Shown here piece after piece: positions 22,751-36,000 of a stretch of 64,000 bases of DNA (position 1 is its first letter; each line of letters starts with the position of its first letter). The stretch is taken from positions 7,618,523 to 7,682,522 of the forward strand of contig JAINUG010000026.1 in assembly GCA_029706075.1 (NCBI GenBank), given 5' to 3'. The notes under the pieces were generated by a model, which was not told where the DNA came from, made no database searches, and saw nothing but the letters and a program-made list of their open reading frames with translations. The stretch is from Aldrovandia affinis (taxonomy: Eukaryota > Chordata > Actinopteri > Notacanthiformes > Halosauridae). Both the position numbers and the translations under genes were made by a program.

Positions 22751-23972
22751 GTATATACACACTACCGGTCAAAAGTTTTAGAACACCCCCATTTTCCAGT
22801 TTTTACTGAAATTTAAGCAGTTCAAGTCCAGTGAATAACAGCAGCGGTAAACTGCCAGAGGTTAAACAAAAAAGTTTAGGTTACCAAAAACTGAAAAAGA
22901 ATGTAAATTTCAGAGTTATAAAAAAAGGTCCTTTTCAGGGAACAGGTAATGGATTAACGTGGGTTAACAGTCACTCTGTGCAAGTCGCTGACTCTAGATC
23001 CAGCAAAAGAGCCCCAGACCATCACGCATCCTCCTCCATGTTTGACAGTTGGTGTCACACACTGAGGAACCATCCTTTCGCCTACTTGACAGCCTACAAA
23101 AACCCTGCGTGATTAATCGAAGATTTCAAATTTTGATTAATCGGTCCATAAGACCTTCTTCCAGTCTTAGCAATGGCTTTCTTAATGCCACTCGACCTGT
23201 CAAACCTGCAGCTTGAAGTCTTCTCTTCACAGTTGAAACTAAGACTTCCTTACTTCGACCAGTGTTAAGCTGTGCTTGAAGCTGTTGTCCTGTGAGCCAC
23301 CTATCACACAAGATGTTGACTCTCAGAAACCTATCTTCTGATTTTGTTTGACAGGTCCTGTGAGCCACCTATCACACAATATGTTGACTCTCAGAAACCT
23401 ATCTTCTGATTTTATATATACACTACCGTTCAAAAGTTTGGGGTCACCTGCTGGAAACTATTTTTATCTCATAATTGACTATGCTTTACACTGTATACAT
23501 TTCTGTAAATACTTTAAAATGACAAAAAACACATGTAACAATGAAAAAAATGAACATCAAAGAAATGTTCAAGAAAATTATATTGAAAATTGAATCTTGG
23601 ATTCCTCAAAATAGTCACCCTTTGGCGTGAGAATAGCCTCACAAACAGTGGCCATTCGGTTAATAGGTTTTAGCAGGAAATCACCCAACGTGTTTTCCCA
23701 GCTATCCTGCAGCAATTCCCAGAGAAACTTGTGGGTTGCTTTGCTTTGACTCTTCCTTTCCAGTTTGTCCCATACAAGTTCTATGGGATTGAGGTCTGGA
23801 CACTGGGCAGGCCAGGTCTTTAGTTTGAGTTGTTGTTCACATTCCTCCTTCACCAGATAGTTCTTGCACAACTTCAAAGGTGTGTTTCTGGGTCATTATC
23901 TTGCTGAAGAATGAAGGAGTGCCCGATTAGCCATAGTCCAGATGGAAGGTGACCCCAAACTTTTGAACGGTA

Positions 23973-24013
<41 letters not shown>

Positions 24014-27000
24014 AACACACACTCAGTGGCCACTTTATTATGTACACCTGTACACCTGCTCATTAATGCAATGATCTAATCAGCTAATCATGTGGCAGCA
24101 ACTCAAAAGCATGCAGATATGGTCAAGAGGTTCAGTTGTTCAGACCAAAAAATCTGAATGGGGAAGAAATGTGATCTAAGTGACTTTGACCATGGAATGA
24201 TTGTTGGTGCCAGACGGGGTGGTGTGAGTATCTCAGAAACTGCTGATCTCATGGGATTTTCACTCAACACTCTAGAGTTTACAGAGAATGGTGCGAAAAA
24301 CAAAAAACATCCAATGAGTGGCAGTTCTGTGGAAAACGCCTTGTTAATGAGAGAGGTCAGAGGAGGATGGCCAGACTGGTTCAAGCTGACAGGAAGGCGA
24401 CAGTAACTCAAATAACCATGCGTTACAGCAGTGGTATGCAGAAGAGCATCTCTGAACACACAACACATTGAACTATGAAGTGGATGGGCTACAGCAGCAG
24501 AAGACCACACCGGGTTCCACTCCTGTCAGCTAAGAACGGGAAAGTGAGCCAACAGTGGGCACAGGCTCACCAAAACTGGACAGTTGAAGATTGAAAAAAC
24601 GTCGCCTAGTCTGACGAATCTCGATTTCTGCTGTGACAGATGGTAGGATCCCAGTTTGACGTAAACAACATGCCTGCATCCATCCTGCCTTGTGTCATCG
24701 GCTCAGGCTGGCGTTGGTGATGTAATGGTGTGGGGAATGTTTTCTTGGCACACATTAGGCCCCTTAATACCAATTGAGCATAGTTTAAATGCCACAGCCT
24801 ACCTGAGTCTTGTTGCTGACCATGTGCATCCCTTTATGGCCACAGTTTACCCATCTTCTCATGGCTACTTCCAGCAGGATAATGCGCCATGTCACAAAGC
24901 ACACGTCACCTCAAGCTGGTTCCACGAGTTCGGTGTACTCCAATGGCCTCCACAGTCACCAGATCTCAGTCCAATAGATCACCTTTGGGAAGTGGTGGAA
25001 CAGGAGATTCACAACATGAGTGTGCAGCCAACAAATCTGCAGCAACCGCGTGATGCTATCATGTCAACATGGACCAGAATCTCTGAGAAACGTTTCCAGC
25101 ACCTTGTTGAATCCATGCCACGAATAATTCAGACTGTTCTGGGGGCAAAGGGGGGTCCTACCCAGTACTAGAAAGGTGTACCTAATAAAGTGGCAACTGA
25201 GTGTATATACAGTATATATTTTTTCAAAATAATAAAACTGCATGCCCATAAGCTAACCAAATAGCAACTCAAATGACCCATAATGCAGTGGATATTTTAA
25301 ACAGTGGCCTACCCCATTCTCTGCTAAGATGTTATGTTATGTTTTTGACAATGTTATGTTTGACTTCATATTTTGCACTTTGTGCAAATAAATTCTACCA
25401 TGGGAAAGATTATTTGCAATGCAAAAATTAGGCTACCAGAGCCAATAAAAGTTTGGTTGTGCAAACCAGCATTTCTTGCACTTTGGCAGGAAAGCGAGGT
25501 GACTTTTCTAGGAAATATTGAAGAAGTTTATAACCAATTTTTAGCGCCGATCTAAGCAATTTAGTTACACAGCTTGCCAACCCCGGCCGCAGATCCCTTC
25601 CAAGTGGACCGGTAACACTAACGTGCTGAACTCACGCAGGGACACCATGCACCCACAACCTGAGCCAGCCCAGTTCAAGCTCTATTTCATTGAAGAGGTT
25701 GCCAGTGTGCCCGCCCAGCCTAGCATGGGCAGGGCAGAGCGGGGTAGTCAGAGGGTGTGTCCGTGTTCCTGCACAGGGAGGAGGTCCAGCAGCAGCAGGC
25801 CTGTGCAGCGCAGCAGGCGCAGAAGTCCTCCCAGCTGCAGGGAGTCCTGGATAAGGTCAAGACCAAGGTCCAGGATTTGGAGGACAGCTACATCGCCAAG
25901 GCCGCACAGCAGCATGTTCAGGTCAAAGTGCTGCTACGGGACCAGAGAGAGGTGGAGGTACCATGCGGCCCGCTGTCACATTAAACTTGGGGGCTGATGA
26001 TTTGAACAAAGCGCTGTTATTAGATGAGGATCTGAGGACCACAGCATCAGTAAATCATTAAATCAATCAGGCCCATGCATTTGTACTAGGTAATGATTAT
26101 AACTAATCGATTACGTGGATTAGTGCTAAAATGCTACTTGGGTAACACATTAATTAATACAATTTCAGACTTATCATGAATATTCATGTGGTTGAACCTA
26201 AAAAAGCAACAGTATAAAATAGCAGATTCATTGAAAGTGTGATAATTTGTTATAAGTGTGAGAGAATGACAAATCATTTATAGAGTACTTGAGTTTCTGA
26301 CTGCCTTTGCGGGGTGGCAGGGTTGGGTTATTCAAATATGCGATCTTTGGTGTCACAGAATGAATCAAAATGCATCTCCCTTATTGTTTATGAACACTTT
26401 ATGAAGCAGTTGACCCGTGTTCATGAAAGTGTATCTAATATGCTTTTTGAAGGCCTAAAATTGCTCTTTTTTCTGCAGAATTTGTATTTGTTATTTTTTT
26501 CTTGTTCATTTATTTTTTGTCCCTGATTCTTACAAAAGAATACATTGGATGTTTAAAAACATTATAATTGTTTAAAGTTACATTCGCAAAACCAAAATAA
26601 AAACGCATCAAAACATGACAGCTTACAGTTTATAGTGAATGTAGTGTAAAAACAAATCTGATGTGTGTCTCAGATGTTGGGTCTTAATGTAGAGTGTGAC
26701 TGTGTGTTCATGTTCCTCTGCCCTGAAAGAAGTTTCGCCAGGCCCTTGAACAAAAACTGTCCGAGGAGAAAGAGATCATTGCCCAGCTTCAGCGGAAGCT
26801 TTATTTCGCCGTCAAAGAGGAGGAGCGACGGGTTGCCCGGCAGAACCAAGCCTTCCAGCAGATACACAAGAGGGCAGCCCGGCCCAACTCCGCTGTGGAC
26901 CAGCAGTGAGTACCGGCAAACCAAGACCTATACATGTCGTGTTCCTCTGTCCATGTTCATTCGTGGGCGTGGCCAGAATGCTGCATGTCATAGAGTGGGT

Positions 27001-30000
27001 GGAGTACTGAGACTGTACACCTGAGGAACATGGGTTTTAGTTCCTACGTAGGATACAGCTGTTATTGTCTTGAGCAAAGCATGTTGTTCAATCTTGTAGA
27101 AATTCTGCTTTATAAACACATTGCAGGAAATGTAAGAATTGAACTGTTTGGAATCCCCCCCCCCAAAAAAAATATTTGTTAAGCAAATAATTGGTTATAG
27201 ATATATATACTGTATATAATAGACTAAATGTTGGCTGTTGATTCCAGTTGCCGTTGGTCAGATGAACTGACTAACACTCGCCTCACCACCTGATTTCAGA
27301 GAGGCAACTCCTCATTTGCCCAAGCTGTTTTCTGCAATCTCTTCTTCAACTCATAATATCACAGCATCATTTGGAGAACAATGTGATACCCTGACTATTG
27401 ATCCATTAACTCCTGGTAACCTGGAACATCAACCTTTTTGTTGTGTTTCCAATTGTAAAGCTGTTTGAAAGGCTCTCGAGTATTGATGTGGTATGTTTAT
27501 GATGATTGTGAAAGTGAATTTCACACTCACCTTGCAGGGTTTTGGACGTTATTGATGTCTATGAGGCCCAGATGCAGGAACTGCGTACAGAACTGAAGTA
27601 AGTGTGGATGCAATTTTTTTTGGCCAAAACTATAAGATTGGATGATATTCAAACTGCCCAGCACTGACACGCCTTGCCATCGTAGGGTGCGTAAAGGAGA
27701 GCGCAGAGGAAAAGACCAGGCTGACCCACAACTGACCTGGAAAAATCAGGAGAATTACACTTCAGATGCCTCTTCTAAAAAAGCACTCCTGAAGGTATAG
27801 CCCTGCCGAATTCACTCTCGCTTGTAAGCACTCACACGGTGGGGCAACGTTGTCATTTTAAGCTTCCACAGTCCCTGTGCAAATATAGAAAATATAGAAT
27901 ATTTTCAGACTGAGGGGCCTGCTGTGTGGCTCAATTAAGGCACTTCTCTAGTGTGTCGATGAGCACCGTGGTCTGGTATCGAATCCAGACCATGCCAGTG
28001 CTGACTGTTGTCGTCAGCCCCGTGGGGCGACATATAATTAGCAGTATGTGTGTTGTTGTCGATGGACGCCTGAGGGGTGCAGTGCTGTTCCACTTCCTGA
28101 TGATTCTTTGTCTTACATTCAAACTGAGTACCGCAAAATGAGAACATAAGAAGTTTTGAACAATACCCTATATGTTACAAACAATACATTCAAGCTGCTA
28201 TTGATTGATGAACTAACACTTATTTGCCGCATGAAGAGTAAACCGCTTTTAACATAATGCAAGACTTTGTGAAAGGCTATCATTTGAAAACATTTGAAAG
28301 CACTGCACAGAAACATTGCGCCCCAGCGAAACCAATGAAAATGATAAAGCTGATCATTAGTGCTGCTTAGATTCCATCAAAAGGCAATTGAAAAAACTGG
28401 ATCTGTTTAATATCCTTGAGGTATATGTTAGATATATTCACTTAAAGTGAGCTGAAAAGCTCTGTGGAATACAACCATTACCTCATTGAGGGCTTGAAAA
28501 AAGATAATACAGGCATTAAAACAAGTCTCAAAGCTAATCTCCTAGACATTCGATATAGAAACATGCGAGACAGTCTCATATTCATGGACATTTTAGAAGA
28601 AGAACTTTTGGGTCATCCAAGTAAATACTAAAAGATTTCCTTGCAAAAGAGTTAAAAATCCCTGACAGTGACACCGCAGGGAATGCATTCGGAAGAGTGC
28701 ACAGGATGAGCCGCAAAAGCTTGAATCCTGGAAGGCCTTGTCCGATTGGGAAAATTCTCAAGTTTCAAAAAGAAGATGACCGTTCTTGGCCGGGACGCAA
28801 GCTTAAAGGTGAAATTCTCCATGAATGAAAAATTCCCACCTGACATCCAGTTTTTCCCCAATAATAAAATTGGAACAGGAGCAGAATGTGTGTTTAAACA
28901 CTTTAAACCGATGATTGCATGATTGGAAGATCTAACTGCCCCAAAGGGGGAATTTATTTATTATTTTAAATTATATTTATGTTTTCTTCTCATTCACAAT
29001 GTCATGCTTCAGATTGGGATCTGTTTACTTTTAGCTTGCTTTTATACTTTTTAAGCATTGTTTTTAATAACAAACATGAACAAAGAGCATCTGATTTTGG
29101 GACAGCTGTCCACCACCGGGCAGTTACTCAGTGATGGACTGGCTGAGGAAAAGTCCGCTTTTTTTCTTTTTTCTTTTTTCTTCTTGCCATTTGAAGATTC
29201 GTTGATACTCTGATTAAAAGAGCACTCCTAACCTAGACCCCCACTATTGTTTATTTTCTATTGTTTGTTTACTTTATAAACATGAAGTTATGTCTTTGTT
29301 CTTTGGGTTCTCCATGGGGTCTTACATTTTGTCACTTAGGGCAGTGGGGTCTTATGTAGCAACATGGAAGTTTAGGATTCGGTTGGGAATTGACTTTACC
29401 ATGGCTAAATGAAGGAATTTATACACAACCACAATCAAATATGGATAAAACAGCCCAGATGAATGTGATGTCTTAGAATGTTAAAGGAACGTCTGCTGTC
29501 AATTCGGGAGAGTAGACAAGCACATACTCTGATCCTAAACGTGATGTCAGCTGCCGCTTCTTTTCACACCGCTGTCCACAAGCTAAGCTTGCACAGACAG
29601 GAATCTGAGGAAGACACTTAGTAAGTAATTAAGGCGAGTAAGTAAGATTGACAAGTGGGTTCGCTGGTGTGTGTGTGACGAGACACGGACAACCCAACCC
29701 ACCTGGGTGACCATACCAAAAATTATACATCACCCTGCAGGGCTGCTGGCCACAGTCAGCACTGGCAGAGTCTGGATTCGATACCAGATTGTGGGGCTCA
29801 TCCACATGCTAGAACAGTACCTTAGCAGTCACTCGGTAGCTTTTCAATTGTTTTCCAATGGGTACAGCATGTAATTCCTTATGGCATAAAAAAATAAATA
29901 AATCATTAATAAATGCTGCTTCAAGCTGAGAGGAATGAAGCATTCTGGCAAATATTGCCTCATAAATACCTGCCATCCTGTCAAATATGTGTGCAGAACC

Positions 30001-33000
30001 TAAACTGAGGCAATGTCTCAATTTTTGTACTCTCAAAGTCCTACCAGGATCAACTGAATGAGACCAAAGCCCAGAAAGAGGAGTTGAGGGGTGAAATCCA
30101 GCGCTTGAAACAGGATCTAGAGTCCAGGTAGGCACAAACCTGAGTATTCCAGTCTCTTCTGCATAATAAACTGCCCTTGGTTCTTCATTGCATATGGTGG
30201 CTAGAGATACTCTGTGTTAAAGCCTTTGTCCAACTGTCTTATGACCGTTTTTTGAATATTCCCATTGCACGGTCATAAAATTTCCTATGACGTTTTATGA
30301 ATCAGTTCAAATTATCATGTGTATAACAAAAAACATGCAATAACCAACTATGCTTATGAATTACGATAACACAAGGGACGTGAAACGCAAAAATAAAGAA
30401 AGAAATCAAAGAAAATTGTTAAAATTGCTCCCCCAGGCCTACGGTGAAGGAACTCAAGTCCTACAAACACCAGCTGAAACGAATGGATAGAATTATTCAG
30501 CAGAGCAAGTGAGAGACCCAACATCCGGATATCTGTTCTGAAGCTATGGACGTGAACTTTATCAGATTGAAGAAAGTAACAATTAACAATCTAGAAAGTG
30601 CTTTAGGGTTGTCCTTTGAATTATTTGGAGAGAAGCAAATCATTTTATTTAGGGTTTGCTTATCTCCCATGAGGGTGCAACGTTTCATAGCAACCGGGTT
30701 TATGCTGGTAACCCAAGTCCTTCATTAAAGGTTGTGCCTATCATCAAATAATTCAGGGCATTTTTCAACATTTTATTTGCTATTTGTTCAAGTGATGATG
30801 CAAAGTTTGCATCTCATTGGAAGTGAATGGCTTCCAGGACAGAGTTTAGTCCTAGAAATTCTTTCCTGTACTAGGACTGTTGATAAGGAAGTGCCAGCTT
30901 TAGTGTATCCCAGACCTCAGACCCCCAGATTTTCCTCGTAATATAACAAGCCTGAACTGAGAACATTGGCAAGGGAAGCTAGTCATTGAATATTAGTTTA
31001 TTATGAAGGCAGTAGTGCTTGATGGATTCTGACCCTAGCATGGTAGGCAGTGTGGTATAATGGTTAGGGAACTGGGCTTGTAACGTTAAGGTTGCAGGTT
31101 CAATCCCCAGGTGGGACACTGCCGTTGTACCCTTGAGCAAGGTACTTAACCTGAATTGCTTCAGTTAATATCCAGCTGTATAAATGGATTGTAAAGAAAT
31201 GTAAACTGTAAGTCGCTCTGGATAAGAGCGTCTGCTAAATGCCTGTAATGTAATGTAATGTAATGTAATGGTAGAAACTGTCAAGCAAGGTCAAAAACTA
31301 AAGCAAGTGTGATCACCTTGCAGGGTGAGACAGTAAGGGCAGAATAGAAAACATTGACTTTAATGAAAATAGACTTTTGTTTTTGTAAATCCCAGCAAAA
31401 GTTAACCAGTTTTGTGGAAAGCACAGTACTTATGTAATAATGTTTATATCAATGATAATAATATTGTCAATTTTATGTGTAGAGCATCTTTCAAGAACCA
31501 AGGGTTCAACAAAGAAAAAACACAACATGTAGGGATGCTGACAGTAATATACATACACATTGTAATATAAATATCAGTGTAGATATTTGTAAGTGTCTTT
31601 TTGTGGTGCCACCAGGTCAGCCGGTCTGGAGGAGGTCAGTGCAGACGTGGTCAACACAGAGGTGGAGAACATTGAGCGCCTGCAGGCTGCTGTCTGCAGA
31701 ATGTATCTCAAGGTGACCTCACCTGACCTGTAACCACATATGCTCCCTCTGGAACTTGCTGCATTTTAACATTATTAGGGGTCCAAGTACAGTAGGTGTT
31801 ATAGTTTTTCTACAGGTTTAAAAAAAACTTTTGCTCTAAAAAAGACCGCCGTTCTAAAAACTTGTTCAATAGAAAATGTTATGTCAAAAGATGGCGTTTT
31901 GGTGAGCCAATCAATTTGACTCATGAGTACATTGATTCAACATACTGTAATTAATTCAGGACTTCGTTATTGGTTTGAAACATATTCTGCACTGTCAGGT
32001 ACATTGTCCTGAACAAAACACAATGGTGTCGAAATCTTTGAAAATGTAGAAACTACAGATATTTGCATGTAATAATTCTGTAAATAATATTAAGACTGAA
32101 ATTGAACAATTCAGAATTATGTCAATTGCTTAAAATTCATCAGATTAATTTTAACATTTCTAAAAACGGTTTCTTAAAAGACAAATTAGATTATATGATT
32201 ATATGTTCCCGGGTATTTGAAGTGTGGCACAACATTAATCACCTCTTTCTTGACCATTACAATTGAGTTTTTCTTAATTGTAAAATGCATGCATACCCTT
32301 TTGCTCATATTTAAAGTAAGAGAAGTATAAATGAGCCAGTCTGATGTTTTTTTCATTCCTACTGTTGGTTTGGAAGTAGCTTGCTGTTTAGTTTTAGCAT
32401 GGGTGAAAATAACTATCATCAGCTTACATCTAGATATTAACACACTGGGCACACTCATGGGAGATCATTGATGTAAAGAAGTACAAAACCATCTTCTATT
32501 TAAAGGCCAGAGTCACAATCAAAAATATCTTTAGCCTTGGAATTGCTCAAGGTTTTAGTTCAGTGATGTTAAAAACAGGAAGGCCTTACTTTGAGCATAA
32601 AACATACCTCATTACTTATATAGTTTATATTATATGATCTCTTTTGTTCATCTTTATCAAGAGTGTGACTAAAAACGGAGCCTACTGTACTTGGTGTAGT
32701 CTTATGTCCTAGTGCTGCTCCCTAACATGAAGTTCCTTATACATGTGGGCTTATAACTTAGTTGGTATGTATTATCTGTTCATAAAGTTCGGTAATTGTG
32801 GATTTGCATATATTACATGCCAATTAAGCCTCTGATGCGAGCACCTTCAAACCATTTAATGTGATGTGCTGTTGTGGAGGGTATGATTGATTTTGGGAAG
32901 AAGGCCTATTTTTTCTTTTTTCTTTCAACAATGTCAGTCAGTTAATGTATTTCTCTCTCTTTGTTTTTGGCCTGCCTGCTGAAGAGTGCCTGTAAGGAAC

Positions 33001-36000
33001 TGGATGTCCAGGATGTGAGCCATCTTGTTCCAGCCTTGAAATTACAAGCACGACAGGCAGAATCATCTCTTAGACTTGTCACGGTAGGGGCACTGGTCCT
33101 CATCTCTGACTATGTAATAGGAGGAGTGTTGGAATCATTCTTTTTTTTAAATCTGTGACCAAATTGGGTTATATAATAATATAACAATAAAAACAGTCAA
33201 CCATTTTGTTAAGAACACCTGAAAGGACAGCACATACACATATATTATATACAGTCTACTACAACATTGATGATGAGGTGCACAGCACCCAACCAACCAC
33301 AGAGCAGGACCTATGCAACCATACCTTCAACTTCTCCAAAATTGAAGTGCCAAGGAAACCGCAAGCAAACTGATTTCAAATTAGTATCGAACTCCACCCA
33401 GCCCTTCAGGACTGTTTTCTTAGAAGTCAAGGCAGCCAATAAAAGATATATTTTAATTTAATATCACCCCTGAAAGAGTATTTATTTGAAAATGCCATGC
33501 AGTCCAGCTAGGGTCATATCATTCATTCAACACATTTAGAAACTTAAAGCTATAAAGTAAAATTTGCGCACTACTGTAAAGTCCTGCATTATGCCACCAT
33601 GTGAAGCCCTTTACTGAGATGGACATTTTTCCCTGTTTCACTGGAAGATTCTCAGCGCCATTAAGACCACCTTGTGCAACCCCAGGGCTCCGCTACAGCT
33701 TCACAAGCAAAGGCCCAGCCGTCACTCGCCTAATGAGAACATGGATGGGGCTGAGTTTGAGGAGCTGCACCCAACTGTAGAGATGTGGGCGGAGCAACTG
33801 TGCTCTCTGAAGGTGGGAAGAGCACACATGTTCATGGCTTTAACGGAAGGTCTTTACTCTGGAAAACTTTATAGGACTGTAGAACTTTGTAATACTTCTT
33901 ACTTTGACTAAAACTGTCAGTACACTGTGCCACCTGATCCCGGGTTGGGAAACAATGTTCACAGCATTTAGGTGTTCTTAAAACATTTATGCAGAATTTG
34001 CAACTAGTGCCATTCACTCTTTAAAGGAGCTACACTGTGCACTGGAGAAGCTGGTGCAGAGGCTGTTACCATGGCAGCCAGCAGGAGGCAGTGGCAGTCC
34101 CACAAAAGGGGTAAGGGTGGAGGATCTGCTCCTGATGGTGGACACCCTACTGGAGGAGACGGCAAAGAGTGACTCCAAGGTACATGTAATGCACAAAACT
34201 AAAGGAGAGTACACTGGGATTTCATTTAGATTTGTAAATGTTTAAAGGGGATTCATAAAATGGATTGCAGAGGATATTTTGATAGTTCTGTTGGTGGAAC
34301 ACAGAGGCATAGGTGGAAATGAGTTTAGAAATGTATCACACCAAATACTTAGTGATGTTCATTACATCTCTTCTTGACACTTGCCATTTAACATAATGAT
34401 GAATAGACAATAGACTCATATCAAAACACTCATGTCACAACACTTCACACCATATAAATTGCAAGAATCGTCATTATAATATCTGAAAATGGCATACCAC
34501 CATGTTCTCTGCTCCTGTCGAATGGCTGAAGTTAAGCAGATGTGGGCTTTGTTAGTTGTGTGGGCTGCCTGGGAAAACTAAGTTGCTGCTGGAAGAAGTG
34601 TAGGTGGGCCAGTACAGGGCAGTATTCCTTCTGGACTAAATAAACCCCAATGCCTCAGTGCAGTAACAGGGACACTGTACTGTAGGCAACGGCATAGCCA
34701 TGCTCTAAAGATTGGATGAGACATTAAAAAACATCTATGTGAGGGGTGGCAAAACTAGATACCTTAACGTCTTGCATAAATTTATGCCGGCCTGTTGTCG
34801 GCCTATATCCATGCCAACGTTTGATTTTTGATTGTTTAAAAATATTGTTTTGCCAGACTTTAATTTAGTTAAGATGCATTCATTACAATTTTATTATTTT
34901 AAAGTTATTAAAAGTTATAGGAATTATATATACACTACTGGGCAAAAGTTTTAGAACACCCCCATTTTTCCAATTTTTACTGAAATTTAAGCAGTTCAAG
35001 TCCAGTGAATAACCTGAAATGGTACAAAGGTAAGCGGTAAACTGCCAGAGGTTTAAAAAAAAAAAAAAAAAAAATTAGCTTACCAAAAACTGAAAAATAG
35101 TGTCAATTTCAGAGTTATAAAAAAGGCCCTTTTCAGGGAACAGGTAATGGGTTAACAACTTACAGCTGTTCTGCAGCAATGGAAGTAAATTAAGCCTTGA
35201 AAGTTGATGCAAACAATTCCTACAGGTGTCCCAACTTTTGTTGATTACTTACAAACCCTCTGTCTGTATAAAAACAGTGTTGGAACAGACTGTGTTACTA
35301 CACCCTCTGAAGCATTATTTGGACAATATTGCACTGCAGGATTTAGTATATTGCTATCATAATTGCGAGAAAAAGTCAATTAACAAAGGAAGACAGATCA
35401 TTATAACCCTTAAAAGTGTAGGTCTTTCCTTTAGAGAAATTGCAAAGAAGGCCAAGGTGTCAGTGAGTAAAGTTTCCTACGCCCTGAAAAGGCACTTGGA
35501 AACTCTGACAGGAAGATGTGAAGAGAAGACTTTGAGCTGCAGGTTTGACAGGTTGAGTGGCAGTATAAAAGGCATTGCTAAGATGGCAAAATAAGAAAAA
35601 GAGGCTTGACTGAGCCATGAAGCACCGCCAGTGGACTACTGAAGACTGGAAGAAGGTCAAAATTTGAAATCTTCGGTTCATCATGATGATTGACTTTGAT
35701 GAGTCAAAAATGTAGATAACATTTTGTTAAACAAAACCATTTTATTTGATCTCTAATTGTTTATTTGTTCTATGCTTTAATTTCAGAGTACATTGAAACA
35801 TTAAACTGCATACATTTAAATAAAAACTGGAAAAATTTAGGTGTTCTAAAACTTTTGACCAGTAGTATATATACATATATATATACTCCATTCAGGAGGT
35901 CCGGAGCCCCACCAAGAACTCCCTGAAGTCCATGGTCTCCCACTTCCAGAAGCTGTTTGACATCCCATCCCTCAGTGGGGTGTACCCCCGGATGAACGAG

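Noticed and set aside
34489-34740. Possible 5S rRNA gene
   Set aside because: Order of 5S blocks is visible, but conserved positions are changed and part of the body is missing, so I called it a 5S-derived SINE.
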